Shown here: one piece after another, positions 44,813 to 59,069 of the stretch
Numbering within the stretch: position 1 is the stretch's first letter
Layout of the letters: every line of letters starts with the position of its first letter
Source of the DNA: Ophiosphaerella korrae
Taxonomy: Eukaryota; Ascomycota; Dothideomycetes; Pleosporales; Phaeosphaeriaceae
NCBI GenBank assembly: GCA_028456385.1
Contig: JALNQF010000170.1
Span: 30,821-94,820, forward strand
Length of the DNA stretch: 64,000 nucleotides
Direction: 5' to 3'
Made by a program: the position numbers and the translations under genes
Notes under the pieces: generated by a model
Databases searched by the model: none
Told to the model about the DNA's origin: nothing
The model's input: the letters and a program-made list of their open reading frames with translations, nothing else

Positions 44813-47800
44813 ATGGACGTGTCCATACTGCGGGACCGCATTCAGGCCACCCTTGACATAAATGCTGCCATCAGACAGCAGGCCGAACTCGACCTGAAGC
44901 ATGTGCGTATGCCACCAAACATTGCGCTTACAGCCCCAGACTAACATGATACCAGGCTGAAGACCAGCCAGGCTTCACAGATGGCCTACTAAATATTCTT
45001 GAGGCCGAGCAGGACCAAGCCATACGATTGTCAAGTAAGAGAGCGCCCGTCACTCTGTCTGGCTTCCTGGAGTGCTGACACATGCCCACAGCTGTCGTCT
45101 ACCTAAAGAACCGCGTCTCAAAGGGCTGGTCGCCGGCCGAGGAATACAGCCAGGCCAAGCCCATACCAGAAGAGGAGAAGACTTCTTTCCGAAACCGTCT
45201 CGTGCCTGTCCTTGTGGCTTCCCAACCACAAGTGCGCCTACAGCTTATCCCCACCTTACAGAAGATCCTCGCATACGATTTCCCCCAGAAATGGCCCAAC
45301 TTCCTCGATATCACGGTGCAGCTGCTGAACGCTGGAGACATTGCATCAGTGTTTGCAGGAGTACAGTGCCTGTTGGCAATATGTAAAATCTATCGGTTCA
45401 AGGCAGGCGAAAACCGTGCAGACTTCGACAAGATTGTTGCCCTATCGTTTCCACAGTTGCTGAACATTGGTAACTCTCTAGCAAACGAAACGAGTTTGGA
45501 GGCTGGAGAAATATTACGGACTGTGTTAAAGGTCTACAAGCACGCGATCTACGTACGCATGCCCTTGCCTTTACCAAAATTCGAGCTGACAAGTCATAGT
45601 TCGACCTCCCCGCTTCACTTCGCGACCAACAAACTATGGTCGGCTGGTGCACATTATTCTTGACCGTCGTTGGCAAGGAGCCGCCAGAGACATCGCTTCC
45701 CGAAGATCTAGACGAACGAGAAACTAATCATTGGTGGAAGGCAAAGAAGTGGTCGTATGCAAATTTGAATCGCTTATACGTTAGGTATGTGGCTTATGCA
45801 CCCTTCACCTACCTCTACTAATGCGGTTTAGATACGGTAACCCATCTGCGTTGGGCAAAAACAACGAAGTCGATTACTCAGACGTCGCGAAGAATTTCAT
45901 TGCCAATTTTGCACCAGAAATTCTCAAAATCTACCTACAGCAGGTCGAGAAATGGGTGGGAAAGCAGGTGTGGCTATCCAAGGCCAGCTTGTATTATATC
46001 CTCAACTTCCTGGACGAGTGCATCAAGCCCAAGTCCATGTGGACGTTGCTTAAGCCGCACTCGGATAATCTCATTTCGCATCTAATTTTCCCAGTGCTGT
46101 GTCAGTCGGATGAGGACATTGAGCTATTTGAGGAAGAGCCATCAGAGTACCTCCACCGGAAATTGAACTTTTACGAGGATGTCACAGCGCCTGATGTGGC
46201 TGCCACCAACTTTCTGGTCACATTGACAAAGAGCCGGAGAAAGCAAACATTCAGCGTTCTCAACTTCGTCAATGAGATTGTAAATCGATACGAGGCGGCA
46301 CCAGATAATGAGAAGAACCCAAGGGAGAAAGAAGGTGCACTGCGAATGATCGGAACACTTTCTGGAGTTATCTTGGGGAAGAAAAGCCCCGTCGCAGATC
46401 AAGTGGAGTACTTCTTCGTTCGACACGTTTTCCCCGAGTTCCGAAGTCCCCATGGTTTCCTCCGTGCGCGCGCATGCGACAGCTTGGAAAAGTTCGAGCA
46501 GCTTGATTTCAAGGACCCTAATAACCTAATTATCATCTACCGCAATATCCTCGAGTCGATGGCTGACCCTACACTTCCTGTCCGTGTTTCTGCTGCACTG
46601 GCACTCCAGCCTCTCATTCGCCACGATGTTATTAGGACGAACATGAAACAAAACATCCCACAAGTCATGCAGCAGCTCCTGAAGCTGGCCAACGAGGTAG
46701 ATGTAGATGCGCTTGCGAATGTCATGGAGGACTTCGTCGAGGTCTTTGCGCCAGAGCTCACTCCATTTGCCGTTGCCCTAAGCGAACAATTGCGCGATAC
46801 TTATTTACGGATCGTCCGCGAGTTGGTGTCGAGGAATCAAGAGAAAGGCGATGACAGCGACTATGGTGATTTCCTGGACGAGAAGAGTATAACAGCCCTC
46901 GGTGTCCTGCAAACCATTGGTACCCTCATACTCACACTTGAAAGCACGCCCGACGTGCTGCTACATCTGGAGACTATTCTTATGCCTGTTATCACCATTA
47001 CACTTGAGAACAAGCTCTACGGTATGCTATTTTATGAGATCACCCAGCCACGTTCCATGATTAACATCCTCTAGACTTGTACAATGAAGTATTCGAAATC
47101 ATCGATAGCTGCACATTCGCCGCCAAAAGTATTTCAAACACAATGTGGCAAGCTTTTGAGCTTATCCATAGGACATTCAAAGCTGGCGCAGAGCTTTACC
47201 TTGAAGGTGATCATTACCGTATACTGTGCTACCAATTCAGTGCTGATATTTTCTAGATATGCTACCAGCTCTCGAGAACTTCGTAAACTACGGGACCCAG
47301 ACACTAATACAGAATCGCCCGTACCTGGACGCAATCGTAGATATGGTGCGGACCATTTTCAAGGATGACAAGGTTGGAGGTGTCGATCGTATCTGTGGTT
47401 GTAAGCTTGCTGAGATTATCATGCTCAATATGCGCGGACATGCCGATGACTACGTCCCTGAGTTCATCTCGCTGACTATGCACGTTCTTTTGAACGAGGA
47501 GCCAAAGGTCAAGTCCCTCAAGATCCATCTGATGGAAGTCATCATCAACTCAATCTACTATAACCCTGCTCTAGCGCTGCATGTGCTTGAGAGCAATGGC
47601 TGGACGAATAAGTTCTTCAGTCAGTGGTTCTCAAGCATCGACAATTTCACCCGGGTGCACGACAAGAAACTTTGCATCTCAGGTATCTGTGCACTGCTTA
47701 CGTTGCGGGCGGAAGATGTTCCGGTAAGCGTGCAACAAGGCTGGCCGCGTCTGCTTCAAGGCGTTGTGCGATTATTCCAGACACTACCTGCGGCATTGAA

Positions 47801-48397
47801 GAGTGAGTTATTATTTACCATTCCTCTGCGACCAGAGTTACTGACGGATGCCTAGACCGCGAAGAAGCCAAGAGAGATGACAATTACGACTTTGCCACAG
47901 AGTACGAGGAGGAAGAGGATGGAGAATGGGAACAAGAAGCTGATTGGAACAATGAGGCGGATGAATCTGAAGATATAAAAGATGAGAGTGCAGCATATCT
48001 GGAGTTCCTGAACGAAGAGGTACGGCAAAAGGATTCGCACTCATTTGCATGCACTAACGGACAGCAGGCACAGAAGTTTTCTTCTGTCGACGATGATGAC
48101 GATGATGAGCTCGAAGAGGAGAGTCTTCTAGAGACGCCACTCGACAAAGTCGAGCCATACGGCCTGTTCAAGCATGCATTACTCCGTACGTTTTGCCCTT
48201 ACTTCCATTTTATATACTAATCAAACAAAGGTCTCCAACAAGAACAACCCGCTCTATACGAAACCCTCACAAAGAACCTCAACCCAGAAGAACAACAAGT
48301 TGTCGAGGGAGCTGTTCACCAGGCGGACGTCATTGCACAAGCACAAGCGCAAGCCCAGCAAGCAGCAGCGAATGGAAATCCAACCCCACAACAGTAG
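44813..48397 (+). CDS. Importin beta-like karyopherin (Nmd5/Sxm1, importin-7/8 type)
   Basis: Nuclear import receptor with HEAT repeats that binds Ran-GTP and carries cargo into the nucleus. Ten exons: 44813-44902, 44956-45034, 45092-45552, 45600-45784, 45832-47021, 47075-47206, 47257-47802, 47856-48019, 48068-48185 and 48231-48397, giving 1043 aa, close to yeast Nmd5. The N-terminal importin-beta domain reads ILEAEQDQAIRLSTVVYLKN. Further family blocks are YDFPQKWPNFLDITVQLLNA and LFEEEPSEYLHRKLNFYED. Near the C-terminus an acidic region (YEEEEDGEWEQEADW, DDDDDDELEEES) is typical of the importin-7 group. The tail is Gln/Ala-rich. Sxm1 and Nmd5 are paralogues in yeast; filamentous fungi usually have one, so I leave the symbol blank. 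Confidence 0.92.
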
Positions 48398-49273
48398 TAC
48401 CGTTGGAACTGTCTATCATATCCCACCATGTTTGCGCACAAAATATAGATAGCTTTCCCTTCTCCAAACAATTCTGGATTACCCTTTTTCAGATTAGCGA
48501 GCACGACCTGGCGTTTATTTTGCTTTTGCTGCATGGTACATGTAGGCGGGCTAGGCTAATTGGTTGGAGGTTAAACTCATATGGCGTTGTTATACGTGCT
48601 AAAAGAGGAGGAATGAATGAATGAATGAATGAAATGAATGGGAAGATATCCACGGTACAATTGTGTGGGCAACCACAGAGAGAGAAGATTCAGAGTGAGG
48701 ACGTGTTGAGAGAAGAACAGTAGAGCATATCCCTGGAAGGAGCCTGGTTGCTGTGCTTGGTGGTGCGTAGGGTGGTGTTTTTGCGGGGTTTTGGTAGTTT
48801 AGTGTTGAGTGGGTGGTACCAGTATGAGGTGGGCATAAGCGGTACACTTTGATTAGTTGAATCGATGCACTAATTATGGACCTTGATACTGATTCAAGGA
48901 TGTTAGAATGAGGAGAAAAAGCGCCTTTAGGATTTCGAGATGACACACTTTACCTGTGTACATTGTTAGAAAATGCATCACGTACGGGTGTGTGGCCGTC
49001 CATTGATGATGAAGGAGCTTATCGATAAGCAAGGATCCATGACGATGTTTGTCCCGGCGCCTCGGGCCTTGATTCTCTCCCGCGCAACGTGGACAGATGC
49101 AAATGGGCAAAACCAACACCCTTCGCCTATCTTTCCTCCGATCTGAGCGTTCTTCGCAGATTCAGTAAACCTCAGCCTATATTGTACCCCTCTACAAGTA
49201 TTACATTGCTGGGAACCCTAGGTGCCTTTGATCGTACCAGCGCCAGCTGCGGCGCATAGAACAAAGCTTCTCG
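48398..49273. other. Intergenic between importin and Sec12 genes
   Basis: No gene is supported. It holds a short tetranucleotide repeat, five GAAT units at 48611-48630 followed by a degenerate continuation. The right end is the Sec12 promoter. Confidence 0.5.
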
Positions 49274-51252
49274 ATGTCGCGTCCTACTATCTCTAAAGCT
49301 CAGAGTGAGTCATCGCATTCTGGACTCGAGACTCTAGTGAAATTAATTGACTGTTACAGCCTCATACCCAATATATTCAGCGACTTTCGCGAACAGCAGG
49401 CCTGGATACCTAGTTGTAGGGGGAGGGGGAGGTGGGGGTAGACATGGCATCAAAAACAAGATAACCGGGTTTGACTTCAGCTCACGCGCGCCTAAGATTG
49501 AGCCGTCGACCGAGCTCGAAGTCTCAGAAGATGATTCAGTGACATGCCTCGCGAACCTTGCAACAAAAAATGGGTTGATACTGTACGCTGGAAATGGCAG
49601 CAGTGCAGATGACCGTTTAAAAGGCCAGGATATGCATTTCCGGTCGTTCGAGCTCCAATTTCCCAAGAGTAAAGCGGCAGGTCCTTCAGAGGGATCGGGC
49701 AAGATCTCGTTCTTGAGCAAGACGATGCTTTTTACCCCACCCAAGGCGGAAAGTGCAAGGAAAGAGGCATATCAACGCTTGATTCGGCTGTCACCACCTC
49801 AAAGAAACACTTCAGGTACACCTAATAAGCGCATTGGCGCTATTGCCTCGGGTCTTGCTGGCGACGAGAACGAACTCGTTATTTTCAGTGCAACTTCGAA
49901 TCGACCACAGGCTCAAGATATTATACAGCGAATCGCGCTTCCAAAAGGCCAAGAAGCCAATGATGTTGATATTTTTGATTTAGGCGAAGGCCTTTTCCAA
50001 GTTGCCTACGTAATGGACCAGGAAGTCTACATACAAGACGTCGATTATGATTTCACTAAGAACAAGAACAGGACTAGCAAGGAGCGCAGGAAGCTTTATA
50101 CTGTTCCGCGTCTTGACGCTGGTGAGAAGAGGGGCCGATCAAAATTAAGAGGCGTGCGATGGCTGTCACCAAAGCACTTGCTTCTCCTTGCAAATAAGCT
50201 GAACAGGACGGGCGTCGAGCTAGTGGTATTGCACATGTACGAAGAGGGCCCTGGTAGCATTATAATACGGAAAACCCTTCCCAGACATGTTGCGGCAGCC
50301 ACAGATATGGATGTTGCTCTGTTAGATTCTGACCCAGATGGAGCATATCAGATTGTGGTTGCTGTTGGCGGTATAGACATTTCTCTCAGCGTTTTTACGA
50401 TCGATTATTATGGCCCAGAGCGAGACTCGCTAAGCCGATTCCACAAGTATGCCACCTACGATGGTGTAAGTCTATTTTAAAACACCTATATTCACCCATA
50501 TTGACAATCAACAGGTTCATGATGTACAAATGACCAAGGTTATCTTTTCTCCTTTTAGCAGGCCTGACGTTGCGTCAGGAAAGTCGATAGGTCCACAATA
50601 CCTCCGCCTCGCCTCAACATCACTTGGCAACACCGTATCAGTGGAGACATTCGAACTGCAGCCATATAAATCGCGTCATGTTCTTCAAACAGCTCGAACA
50701 CGCATTCTATACTCAGCTGCCTCTTACCTCGTAGTTGCTATGATTGTTGCTGCGATAGCGCTTATGGCACAATCACTCGTCGACCCAGAAGGCCACCTAA
50801 CAAGAGGACTAGTTCCCGCAAGTTTGCGGAAAATCGCTGGCAAGACGTTTGGCGAAGCGCATCTATCGAAACGCCGCGGCGCAACTCTCAACAATGTCGA
50901 CACGCCCGCTGTCAAAGTTGAACGACGCATCCGCGATCTCCTCCACCTACATAATCCACCAGTCGACTCTTCGTCCTCGCAGAGACAGAAAGCCCTCGTT
51001 ATCCACCACGACCCCGAGACCGATGGTAAGCTGAGTACCGAGGTTCACGACGACCATGAAGCGATGTTGGGGAAGCATGCGGAAGCAAGGAGATGGGATG
51101 AATTGAGCAAGGAGGAACAGCGTCTTTGGAAGCAGAAATTGAGCGATGCGGGTATGTGGGCTGCTGGGGAGGGCGAGACTATTTTGAAAAGTATCTTCTT
51201 TGGGCAGATTGGTGGGCTGGTAGGACACGTTGCACAGGGCGTTCTTGGGTAG
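49274..51252 (+). CDS. SEC12: Sec12-type guanine nucleotide exchange factor for Sar1
   Basis: ER membrane protein that loads GTP on Sar1 to start COPII coat assembly. Exons 49274-49304, 49360-50465 and 50515-51252 give 624 aa. The start MSRPTISKAQTSYPIYSATF and the loop GYLVVGGGGGGGRHGIKNKI match the first WD blade and the potassium-binding loop of Sec12. The cytosolic part is a seven-blade beta-propeller (about 1-430), followed by one membrane span near 443-465 (YLVVAMIVAAIALMA) and a lumenal tail of about 155 aa. The first exon, only 31 nt, was found by extending upstream of the longest frame; it supplies the conserved SRPTISKA start. Confidence 0.9.
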
Positions 51253-51688
51253 GAGTCTGCGGTAGCACTCAGGAAATGTGGGGTGTCGTTCACATACGAT
51301 ACTTAGGAGCGAGTGAGCATTGGGTGCGAGCGGCGCATGGAATCATGCTTTTACGTTAGATACGTCCGTTTCCGTGAATATGACGAATAGAATCTTTGGT
51401 AGATTGACTGTGTTCACTTGGGCATCCATTTGAACTCACCGAAGCGGAGCATGTGATTTCCTGTCGCAACTAGCCCCTTTTAGGAGCGCGGTCAGATTTA
51501 AGGTGTGGACAGTGCGTGGCTAACTTGGCACTCGTGAGATGCATGGGAAACAACGCCTATAGCTTTGCACGTTCAATTTCACCTGTCCCGCTTCAATAAG
51601 CCGCTTTTCTCTCCTTTCCATGGACAGATTCAGCGCTCTATACCCAGCCACTGGAGCTTGAGCTTCAGGTTCAAGTGAAACAGTCAAG
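51253..51688. promoter_or_regulatory. Intergenic, TOR promoter region
   Basis: 436 bp between the Sec12 stop and the TOR start. No gene or specific site recognised. Confidence 0.4.
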
Positions 51689-54600
51689 ATGTCGCAGCAG
51701 GCGTTGTCCTCACTGGACTGCATCGTGGTCGACCTCCGTTCCAAGTGAGCTTTCCATATCCGCCATATCTGGCATAGTGAGCTAACATGTATAAGGAGCG
51801 ATGAAGCACGACAGAAAGGAGCACACAACCTTCGCCAAACGGTCGAGGCAGCGCATCGCGGTGAGCTCCAAAGCGAATCCTGGGCCCCACCGAAGCATAG
51901 AGGAACTGATATTTGCCAGAACTCGCGCCTACCGTCTTCACCAACTTCTACAATGAAGTCTACACTAGAATATCCGGCCTCGTTGTCACAGGAAACGACT
52001 CGAACGAACGCATCGGTGGTATTCACGCGCTCAATGCCCTCATCGACTTCCGCGGCGATGATGCGGGCCAGAAGACGACGCGTTTTGCGTCATATCTTAG
52101 GGCAGTTATGCGTGGGCAGGATACCACAGCCATGGTAGTGGCAGCAAAAGCACTCGGAAGGCTGGCCAAACCGGGTGGAACACTGACTGCCGAGTTGGTC
52201 GAGGCCGAGGTCAAGGGCGCGTTAGAATGGCTACAGCTGGAGCGCCTGGAGAACCGCCGCTTTGCTGCCGTGCTCATTCTGCGCGAACTAGCCAAGAACT
52301 CGCCTACACTCATGTACCAATGGATCGCCCAGATCTTTGAGGTCATTTGGGTTGCTCTCCGTGATCCTAAGGTGCTCATCCGAGAGTCAGCCGCCGAGGC
52401 TATCAGCGCTTGCTTTGAGATTATTTCCCCACGCGACTCTGGGATGCGACAGTTGTGGTTTGGTAAGGTGTATGATGAAATTCTGCGCGGCTTCGCCATC
52501 GGCACGAATGAGGCCATCCACGGCTCCCTACTTACAATGAAGGAGCTGCTAGACAAGAGCCCCAACTTCATGAATGAGCAAAAGTACAAAGACATGGTTG
52601 AGATGGCACTGAAATACAAAGATCATCGAGATGCGCTGGTTCGGCGAGAGGTCGTGCTCATTATTCCTATCCTCGCTGGCTACTCACCTACCGAATTCGC
52701 GACCAAATACTTACATCAATGCATGCTTCATCTCCAGGGCCTAATACGCAAGGACCGAGACCGAGATAAGGCCTTTGTTGCTATTGGGCAGATTGCAAAT
52801 GCTGTAGGAGTTGCCATTTCACCGTACCTGGAGGGCATTCTAGGTTTCATCCAAGAGGGGCTTTTGGCCAAAGCACGAAACAAGCTGGCCATCAACGAAG
52901 CCCCAATCTTCCAGTGTCTCAGCATGATTGCGGCAGCAGTTGGACAGGCTCTCACTAAGAGTGTAGAACGATTACTGGACCCCATCTTTTCCTGCGGGTT
53001 GAGCGACTCCCTCTTCCAGGCTCTTGTGGACATGGCACATTATGTACCACCATCACGCCCCATGATTCAAGAAAAGCTACTTGACCTTCTCAGCCAAATT
53101 CTTGCCGGCCGACACTTTCTTCCCCTCGGTAGCCCCTATCAAGTATCTCAGCCACCCCAAATATGGACACGAGATCACAAAGACCCTCAGCTCGTTGGCC
53201 CTCGAGAAGCGGAGATTGCACTAGCTTTACACACGCTTGGGAGCTTTGACTTTAGTGGGCACGTTCTGAATGAATTTGTCCGCGACGTTGCCATTCGCTA
53301 CGTCGAGGCTGATAACCCCGAGATTCGGAAGCGTGCCGCGTTGACCTGCTGTCAGCTATTTGTTAAGGATCCTATAGTACATCAAACTAGTACACATGCT
53401 ACAAAGGTCGTTGGCGATATCATCGAGAAGCTCCTCACCGTAGGCGTTGGTGACGTCGACCCCGATATCCGATACGAAGTACTCCTAGCGCTGGATGCTC
53501 GGTTCGATCGCCATCTTGGGAAAGCGGATAATGTTCGGACGCTATTCCTTGCCCTGAACGATGAGGTCTTCGTTATTCGCGAGGCCGCAATGTCTATTAT
53601 CGGGCGCCTCACGTCTGTCAATCCAGCTTATGTCTTCCCATCACTGCGCAAGGTTCTCCTGCAACTGCTCACCGAAGTTAACTACGCTAATAGCCCACGA
53701 AGTAAGGAAGAGAGCGCTCAACTTATTAGTAGCCTTGTTGGCGCTGCAGACAGTCTCATCAAGCCACTTGTCGATCCGATCGTCACCGTGCTCTTGCCGA
53801 AGTCGAAAGACCCAAATCCAGAGGTTGCCTCTACTACCCTCAAGGCTATTGGAGATCTTGCAACTGTTGGGGGCGAAGGCATGATCAAGTATATTCCAGA
53901 GCTCATGCCTGTCATTCTTGAGTTTATGCAGGATATGAGTTCAGATTCGAAACGTTTCTCTGCTTTAAGAGCACTTGGTCAACTAGCGACCAATGCTGGC
54001 TACGTTATCGAGCCTTACAGGGACTACCCTGAGTTAATGAACATACTAATGAACATCGTCAAGACAGAACCTGAGGGTGAACTTAGGAGGGAAACCGTCA
54101 GGCTCATGGGCACACTCGGAGCTCTGGATCCAGATGAGTACCAGAAGATTATGGAACAGTCACCAGACAAACATCTTATTCTCGAAGCACAGGCAGTTAC
54201 CGATGTATCACTTATCATGCAGGGCATTACCCCGTCGAACGAAGAGTACTACCCAACGATTGTCATTAGTACGCTTATGGGGCTGCTAAAAGATCCCTCG
54301 TTGACACAATTCCATTCTTCAATCGTAGACGCTGTCATGAATATTTACGCCACCATGGGTCTCAAGTGCGTACCCTTCCTCAACCAAGTCGTACCTGGAT
54401 TTCTACAGGTTATACGGGCCACACCAGCCGGACGCTCAGAAGGCTATTTCAATCAACTTAGCCAATTGGTTAAGATTGTTCGTCAGCATATTCGCCCATA
54501 TTTACCGAGTATTCTAGCCACAATCAAAGAATACTGGAGTAGCAGTCCCCAGCTCCAGGCCACTATTTTGTCTTTGATTGAGGCAATCGCTCGATCACTC

Positions 54601-57600
54601 GAAGGAGAATTCAAGGTCTATTTGGCTGATGTACTGCCTCTGATGCTTAGTGTGCTGGATTCGGATCAGACTAGCAAGCGCCTTCCTTCCGAGCGAGTGC
54701 TACATGCATTTCTCATCTTTGGTGCGAGTGCAGAAGAATACATGCATCTGATTATTCCGGTCATGGTGAAGATGTTTGACAAGCCAGGACAACCTCTGCA
54801 CATTCGAAGATTAGCGATCGAAACCCTGGGACGTCTCTCCAAGCAGGTCAATGTTTCAGAGTTTGCTGCGCGTATCATACACCCTCTATGTCGAGTACTA
54901 TCAGGCTCCGAGCCAACGTTGAAGCAAACTGCTTTAGAGACGCTTTGCGCGCTGATCTTCCAGCTCGGCCCCGATTATGTTCACTTTGTGCCTACAGTGA
55001 ACAAGATCCTCATTACTCACAAGGTCCCCCACGAAAACTATGGACGTATCGTGTCTAAGCTGCAGAAGGGCGAACCGTTACCACAAGATTTGAGCCCCGA
55101 TGAGCGCTATGGGGAAGATGATGAGGACCTTAATCCTGCAGAGATTCTCACAAAGAAGCTTGCAGTCAACCAACAACATCTCAAGCAAGCCTGGGAAGCC
55201 TCGTCGAAGACTACAAAAGAAGACTGGATTGAGTGGATGCGGAGGTTCAGTGTTGAGCTACTGAGAGAATCGCCACAGCAGGCTCTACGTGCCTGTACAC
55301 CATTAGGCAGTATTTACAACCCCATCGCAAGGATTTTGTTCAATTCTGCATTCGTCTCGTGCTGGACGGAGCTCTATGACCAGTACCAAGAGGAGCTTGT
55401 GCGTTCCATTGAAACAGCCCTCACGTCGCCTAACATCCCGCCGGAGATTTTGCAGATCCTCCTGAACTTGGCAGAATTCATGGAGCATGACGACAAAGCT
55501 TTACCTATCGATGTCCGGATACTGGGAATGTATGCTGGCAAGTGTCATGCGTTTGCAAAGGCTCTACATTACAAGGAACTCGAGTTCAACGCGGAGCAGA
55601 ATTCAAGTGCTGTTGAGGCTCTTATCAGTATTAATAACCAATTGCAACAGACAGATGCAGCCTTTGGTATCTTGCGGAAGGCTCAACATTACAACGATGT
55701 GGAGCTGAAAGAGACATGGTATGAGAAGCTGCAGCGATGGGATGAAGCATTACAAGCATACCAAGACCGAGAAAGGAGAGAAGGGGATTCATTTGATATC
55801 ACCATGGGCAAGATGCGCTGCTTGCATGCACTTGGTGAATGGGAACTGCTTTCGACTCTATCAAAGGAGAAGTGGGTCAATGCAAGCCAAGAGTATCGAA
55901 AGGCGATAGCACCGCTTGCTGCAACAGCTTCCTGGGGCCTGGGCAAGTTCGCCGATATGGACTCATACCTCAATGTCATGAAGGAACAATCTCCCGATCG
56001 TGCCTTCTTCGCATCGATCCTCAATATCCACAACAATCGCTTTGAGATCGCCATCGACGAGATTGCGAAAGCGCGAAAGGGTCTGGATACGGAACTTAGT
56101 TCTCTGCTTGGCGAATCGTACCAACGCGCCTACCTGCCTATGATCCGCGTGCAGATGTTGGCTGAGCTTGAAGAGATTATGCAGTATAAGCAGAATGAGA
56201 ACCAGAAAGAAAAACAAGCTAGCATGCGAAAGACATGGATGAAGCGTTTGAAGGGACTTCAGCCCAATCCTGAAGTCTGGCAGCGTATGATGAAGGTCCG
56301 CCAATTAGTCATTACGCCACATGAAGGTACGGACATGTGGATCAAATACACCAACCTTTGCCGGAAGAACAACCGGATGAATCTTGCAAACAAAGCGCTC
56401 CAGAAGCTGCTTGATATCGAAGGCTCAGGCGATAGTCGAGTGGTTGAGTATGTGCGTGAGAATGCACACAAGATAACACACCCTGTCGCATATGCAACAT
56501 ACAAGTACATGTGGGCAGACCAGAATTTCAAACAAGAAGCGCTTGATTCTATGAAAGAATTCACACAACGGTTGTCGGATGACCTTACCATGAGAGCACG
56601 GGCGGCCACCACTGCTTCTACGACGGCACACAACGGCATGAATGGTATAACCAACGGTCAACACATGTTCACCAACGTAAATCCTTTCGCTGCGAACAAT
56701 AGTCACAATGGCATGAACGGTTCGAGTACGCTCAATGGCTCCACAGCGGGCGTCACGCCTGCAGAACTTGCCGAGTCTCATCGATTACTCGCGAAATGCT
56801 ATCTCAAGCAAGGTGACTGGCAGCAAGAGCTACAAGATGGCGAATGGGAGCACGAATTCGTTCACGAAATCTTATCTGCCTACGCTGCGGCTACACGATA
56901 CAACCAGAACTGGTACAAAGCATGGCATGCTTGGGCTCTTGCCAATTTCGAAGTCATCAATTCTATCACCTCCAAAGCGGACCGGGAGACGACAGATGTG
57001 CCCTCTAATATGGTACACGATCATGTCGTTCCTGCTATACATGGCTTCTTCAAGTCTATTGCTTTGTCATCCAGCAGCTCGCTTCAAGACACGCTACGGT
57101 TGCTTACCTTGTGGTTCAGCCATGGTGGATTGTCTGAGGTCAATCGGACTATCTCAGAAGGCACGAAATCGGTACCGATCGATACCTGGCTCGAAGTTAT
57201 CCCACAACTGCTTGCTAGAATCAACCAGCCCAACCCGACCGTCCGGCAATCGATACACCAGTTGCTTACCGAGGTTGGAAAAGCACATCCGCAGGCACTG
57301 GTCTTCCCGTTGACAGTCTCCATGAAGTCGGACGTTTCGCGTAGACAGCGATCTGCCAAGGAGCTTATGGAAGCTATGCGCGAGCACTCGCCCCGCTTGG
57401 TAGAACAGGCAGATCTTGTCAGCCACGAGCTTATTCGCATTGCAGTTCTTTGGCATGAGCAATGGCATGAGGGACTTGAGGAGGCTAGTCGACTCTACTT
57501 TGGCGATCGCAATATCGACGGTATGTTCGCAACGTTGGCGCCTCTTCACGCCATGCTCGACAAGGGACCCGAGACGTTACGCGAAATCTCCTTCATTCAG

Positions 57601-59069
57601 TCCTTTGGTCGTGAACTTCAAGAAGCACGTGATTGGTGCAATACATTTAGGACATCGGGTGAAGTTGGAGATCTCAATCAAGCTTGGGATCTCTATTATC
57701 AGGTCTTTAGGAAGATCGCGAGACAGTTACCGTCTTTGATGTCGCTTGAGCTGCAGTATGTCTCGCCGAAACTTAAGGATGCACACGATCTTGAACTCGC
57801 GGTACCAGGAACATATCGGGTTGGCAAGCCCGTTATTGGTATTGTCTCATTTGACCCAGTGGCAACTGTCATTCAGTCCAAACAGAGGCCGAGGAAGCTT
57901 GAGATGCGTGGTAGCGACGGCAAAGCGCACACGCATATTCTCAAAGGCCACGAAGATATCCGCCAGGACGAGCGCGTCATGCAACTCTTCGGTCTGTGTA
58001 ATACCCTTCTCGCCAACGACGTGGAGTCCCGCAAGCGCCACCTTAATATCCAGCGCTATGCTGCTGTTCCACTCAGCACGCAGTCTGGTCTGCTTGGATT
58101 CGTCCCCAACAGTGATACCCTGCATGTGCTCATTCGAGAGTATCGTGATAGTCGCAAGATTCTTCTCAATATTGAGCATCGTATCATGTTGCAAATGGCG
58201 CCCGACTACGACTGCCTGACGCTCATGCAGAAAGTTGAGGTCTTTGGGTACGCGCTTGATAACACGACTGGCCAAGATCTGTACCGCGTCTTGTGGCTGA
58301 AGTCTAAGTCTTCTGAAGCATGGCTCGATCGTCGTACTAACTATACACGTTCACTTGCTGTCATGTCCATGGTCGGATATATTCTAGGCTTAGGCGATCG
58401 CCATCCGTCGAATCTCATGCTCGATCGTGTGACTGGAAAGATCGTGCATATCGATTTCGGTGATTGCTTCGAAGTCGCGATGCACCGCGAGAAATATCCT
58501 GAGCGCGTGCCGTTCCGTCTGACGCGCATGTTGACGTATGCTATGGAAGTTAGTAACATTGAGGGTAGCTATCGAACAACATGTGAGCATGTCATGAGGG
58601 TTCTACGGAGCAATAAGGAGAGTGTTATGGCGGTACTGGAAGCCGTAAGTCCTATGTTGCATACCACGCCAAGATGAATTTATCGCTAATCCAATAATAG
58701 TTTATACACGATCCTCTCCTTACCTGGCGCCTCAACCACACTGCATCTCCCCTCGAACCTAACTTCCCCTCTGAACGCCGCCAATCCATAATGGGCGACA
58801 ATTCCGCCGCTGACCCTCTCTCATCTCTCCAACCTCGGCGTCACCGCTCTAGCACCGTGCCACATACCAACGAAGTCGAAGCCAAGGAAGTTCAGAATGC
58901 TCGCGCCCTCCAAGTCCTCAGCAGAGTCAAGGAGAAATTAACAGGCAAAGACGGCGTTTCGAAAACAGACGAAGCCCCCGTGGACGTCCAAGTCGGTCGT
59001 CTCATCAGCGAAGCAACCAGTCTCGAAAACCTCTGCCAACACTACATCGGCTGGTGCAGTTTCTGGTAA
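51689..59069 (+). CDS. TOR: Serine/threonine protein kinase TOR
   Basis: Target of rapamycin, the kinase core of TORC1/TORC2 that ties growth to nutrients. Exons 51689-51744, 51796-51860, 51920-58644 and 58701-59069 give 2404 aa. The first two small exons give MSQQALSSLDCIVVDLRSKS and EAAHRELAPT. HEAT repeats fill the N-terminal half, then the FAT domain. The FRB domain (about 1877-1972) has HEQWHEGLEEASRLYFGDRN with the Ser whose change gives rapamycin resistance in yeast, so a sensitive form is predicted. The PI3K-like kinase domain has GHEDIRQDERVMQLF (about 2050), GLGDRHPSNLMLD (about 2198) and HIDFGDCFE. The FATC end is LCQHYIGWCSFW. All catalytic motifs are present. Confidence 0.98.
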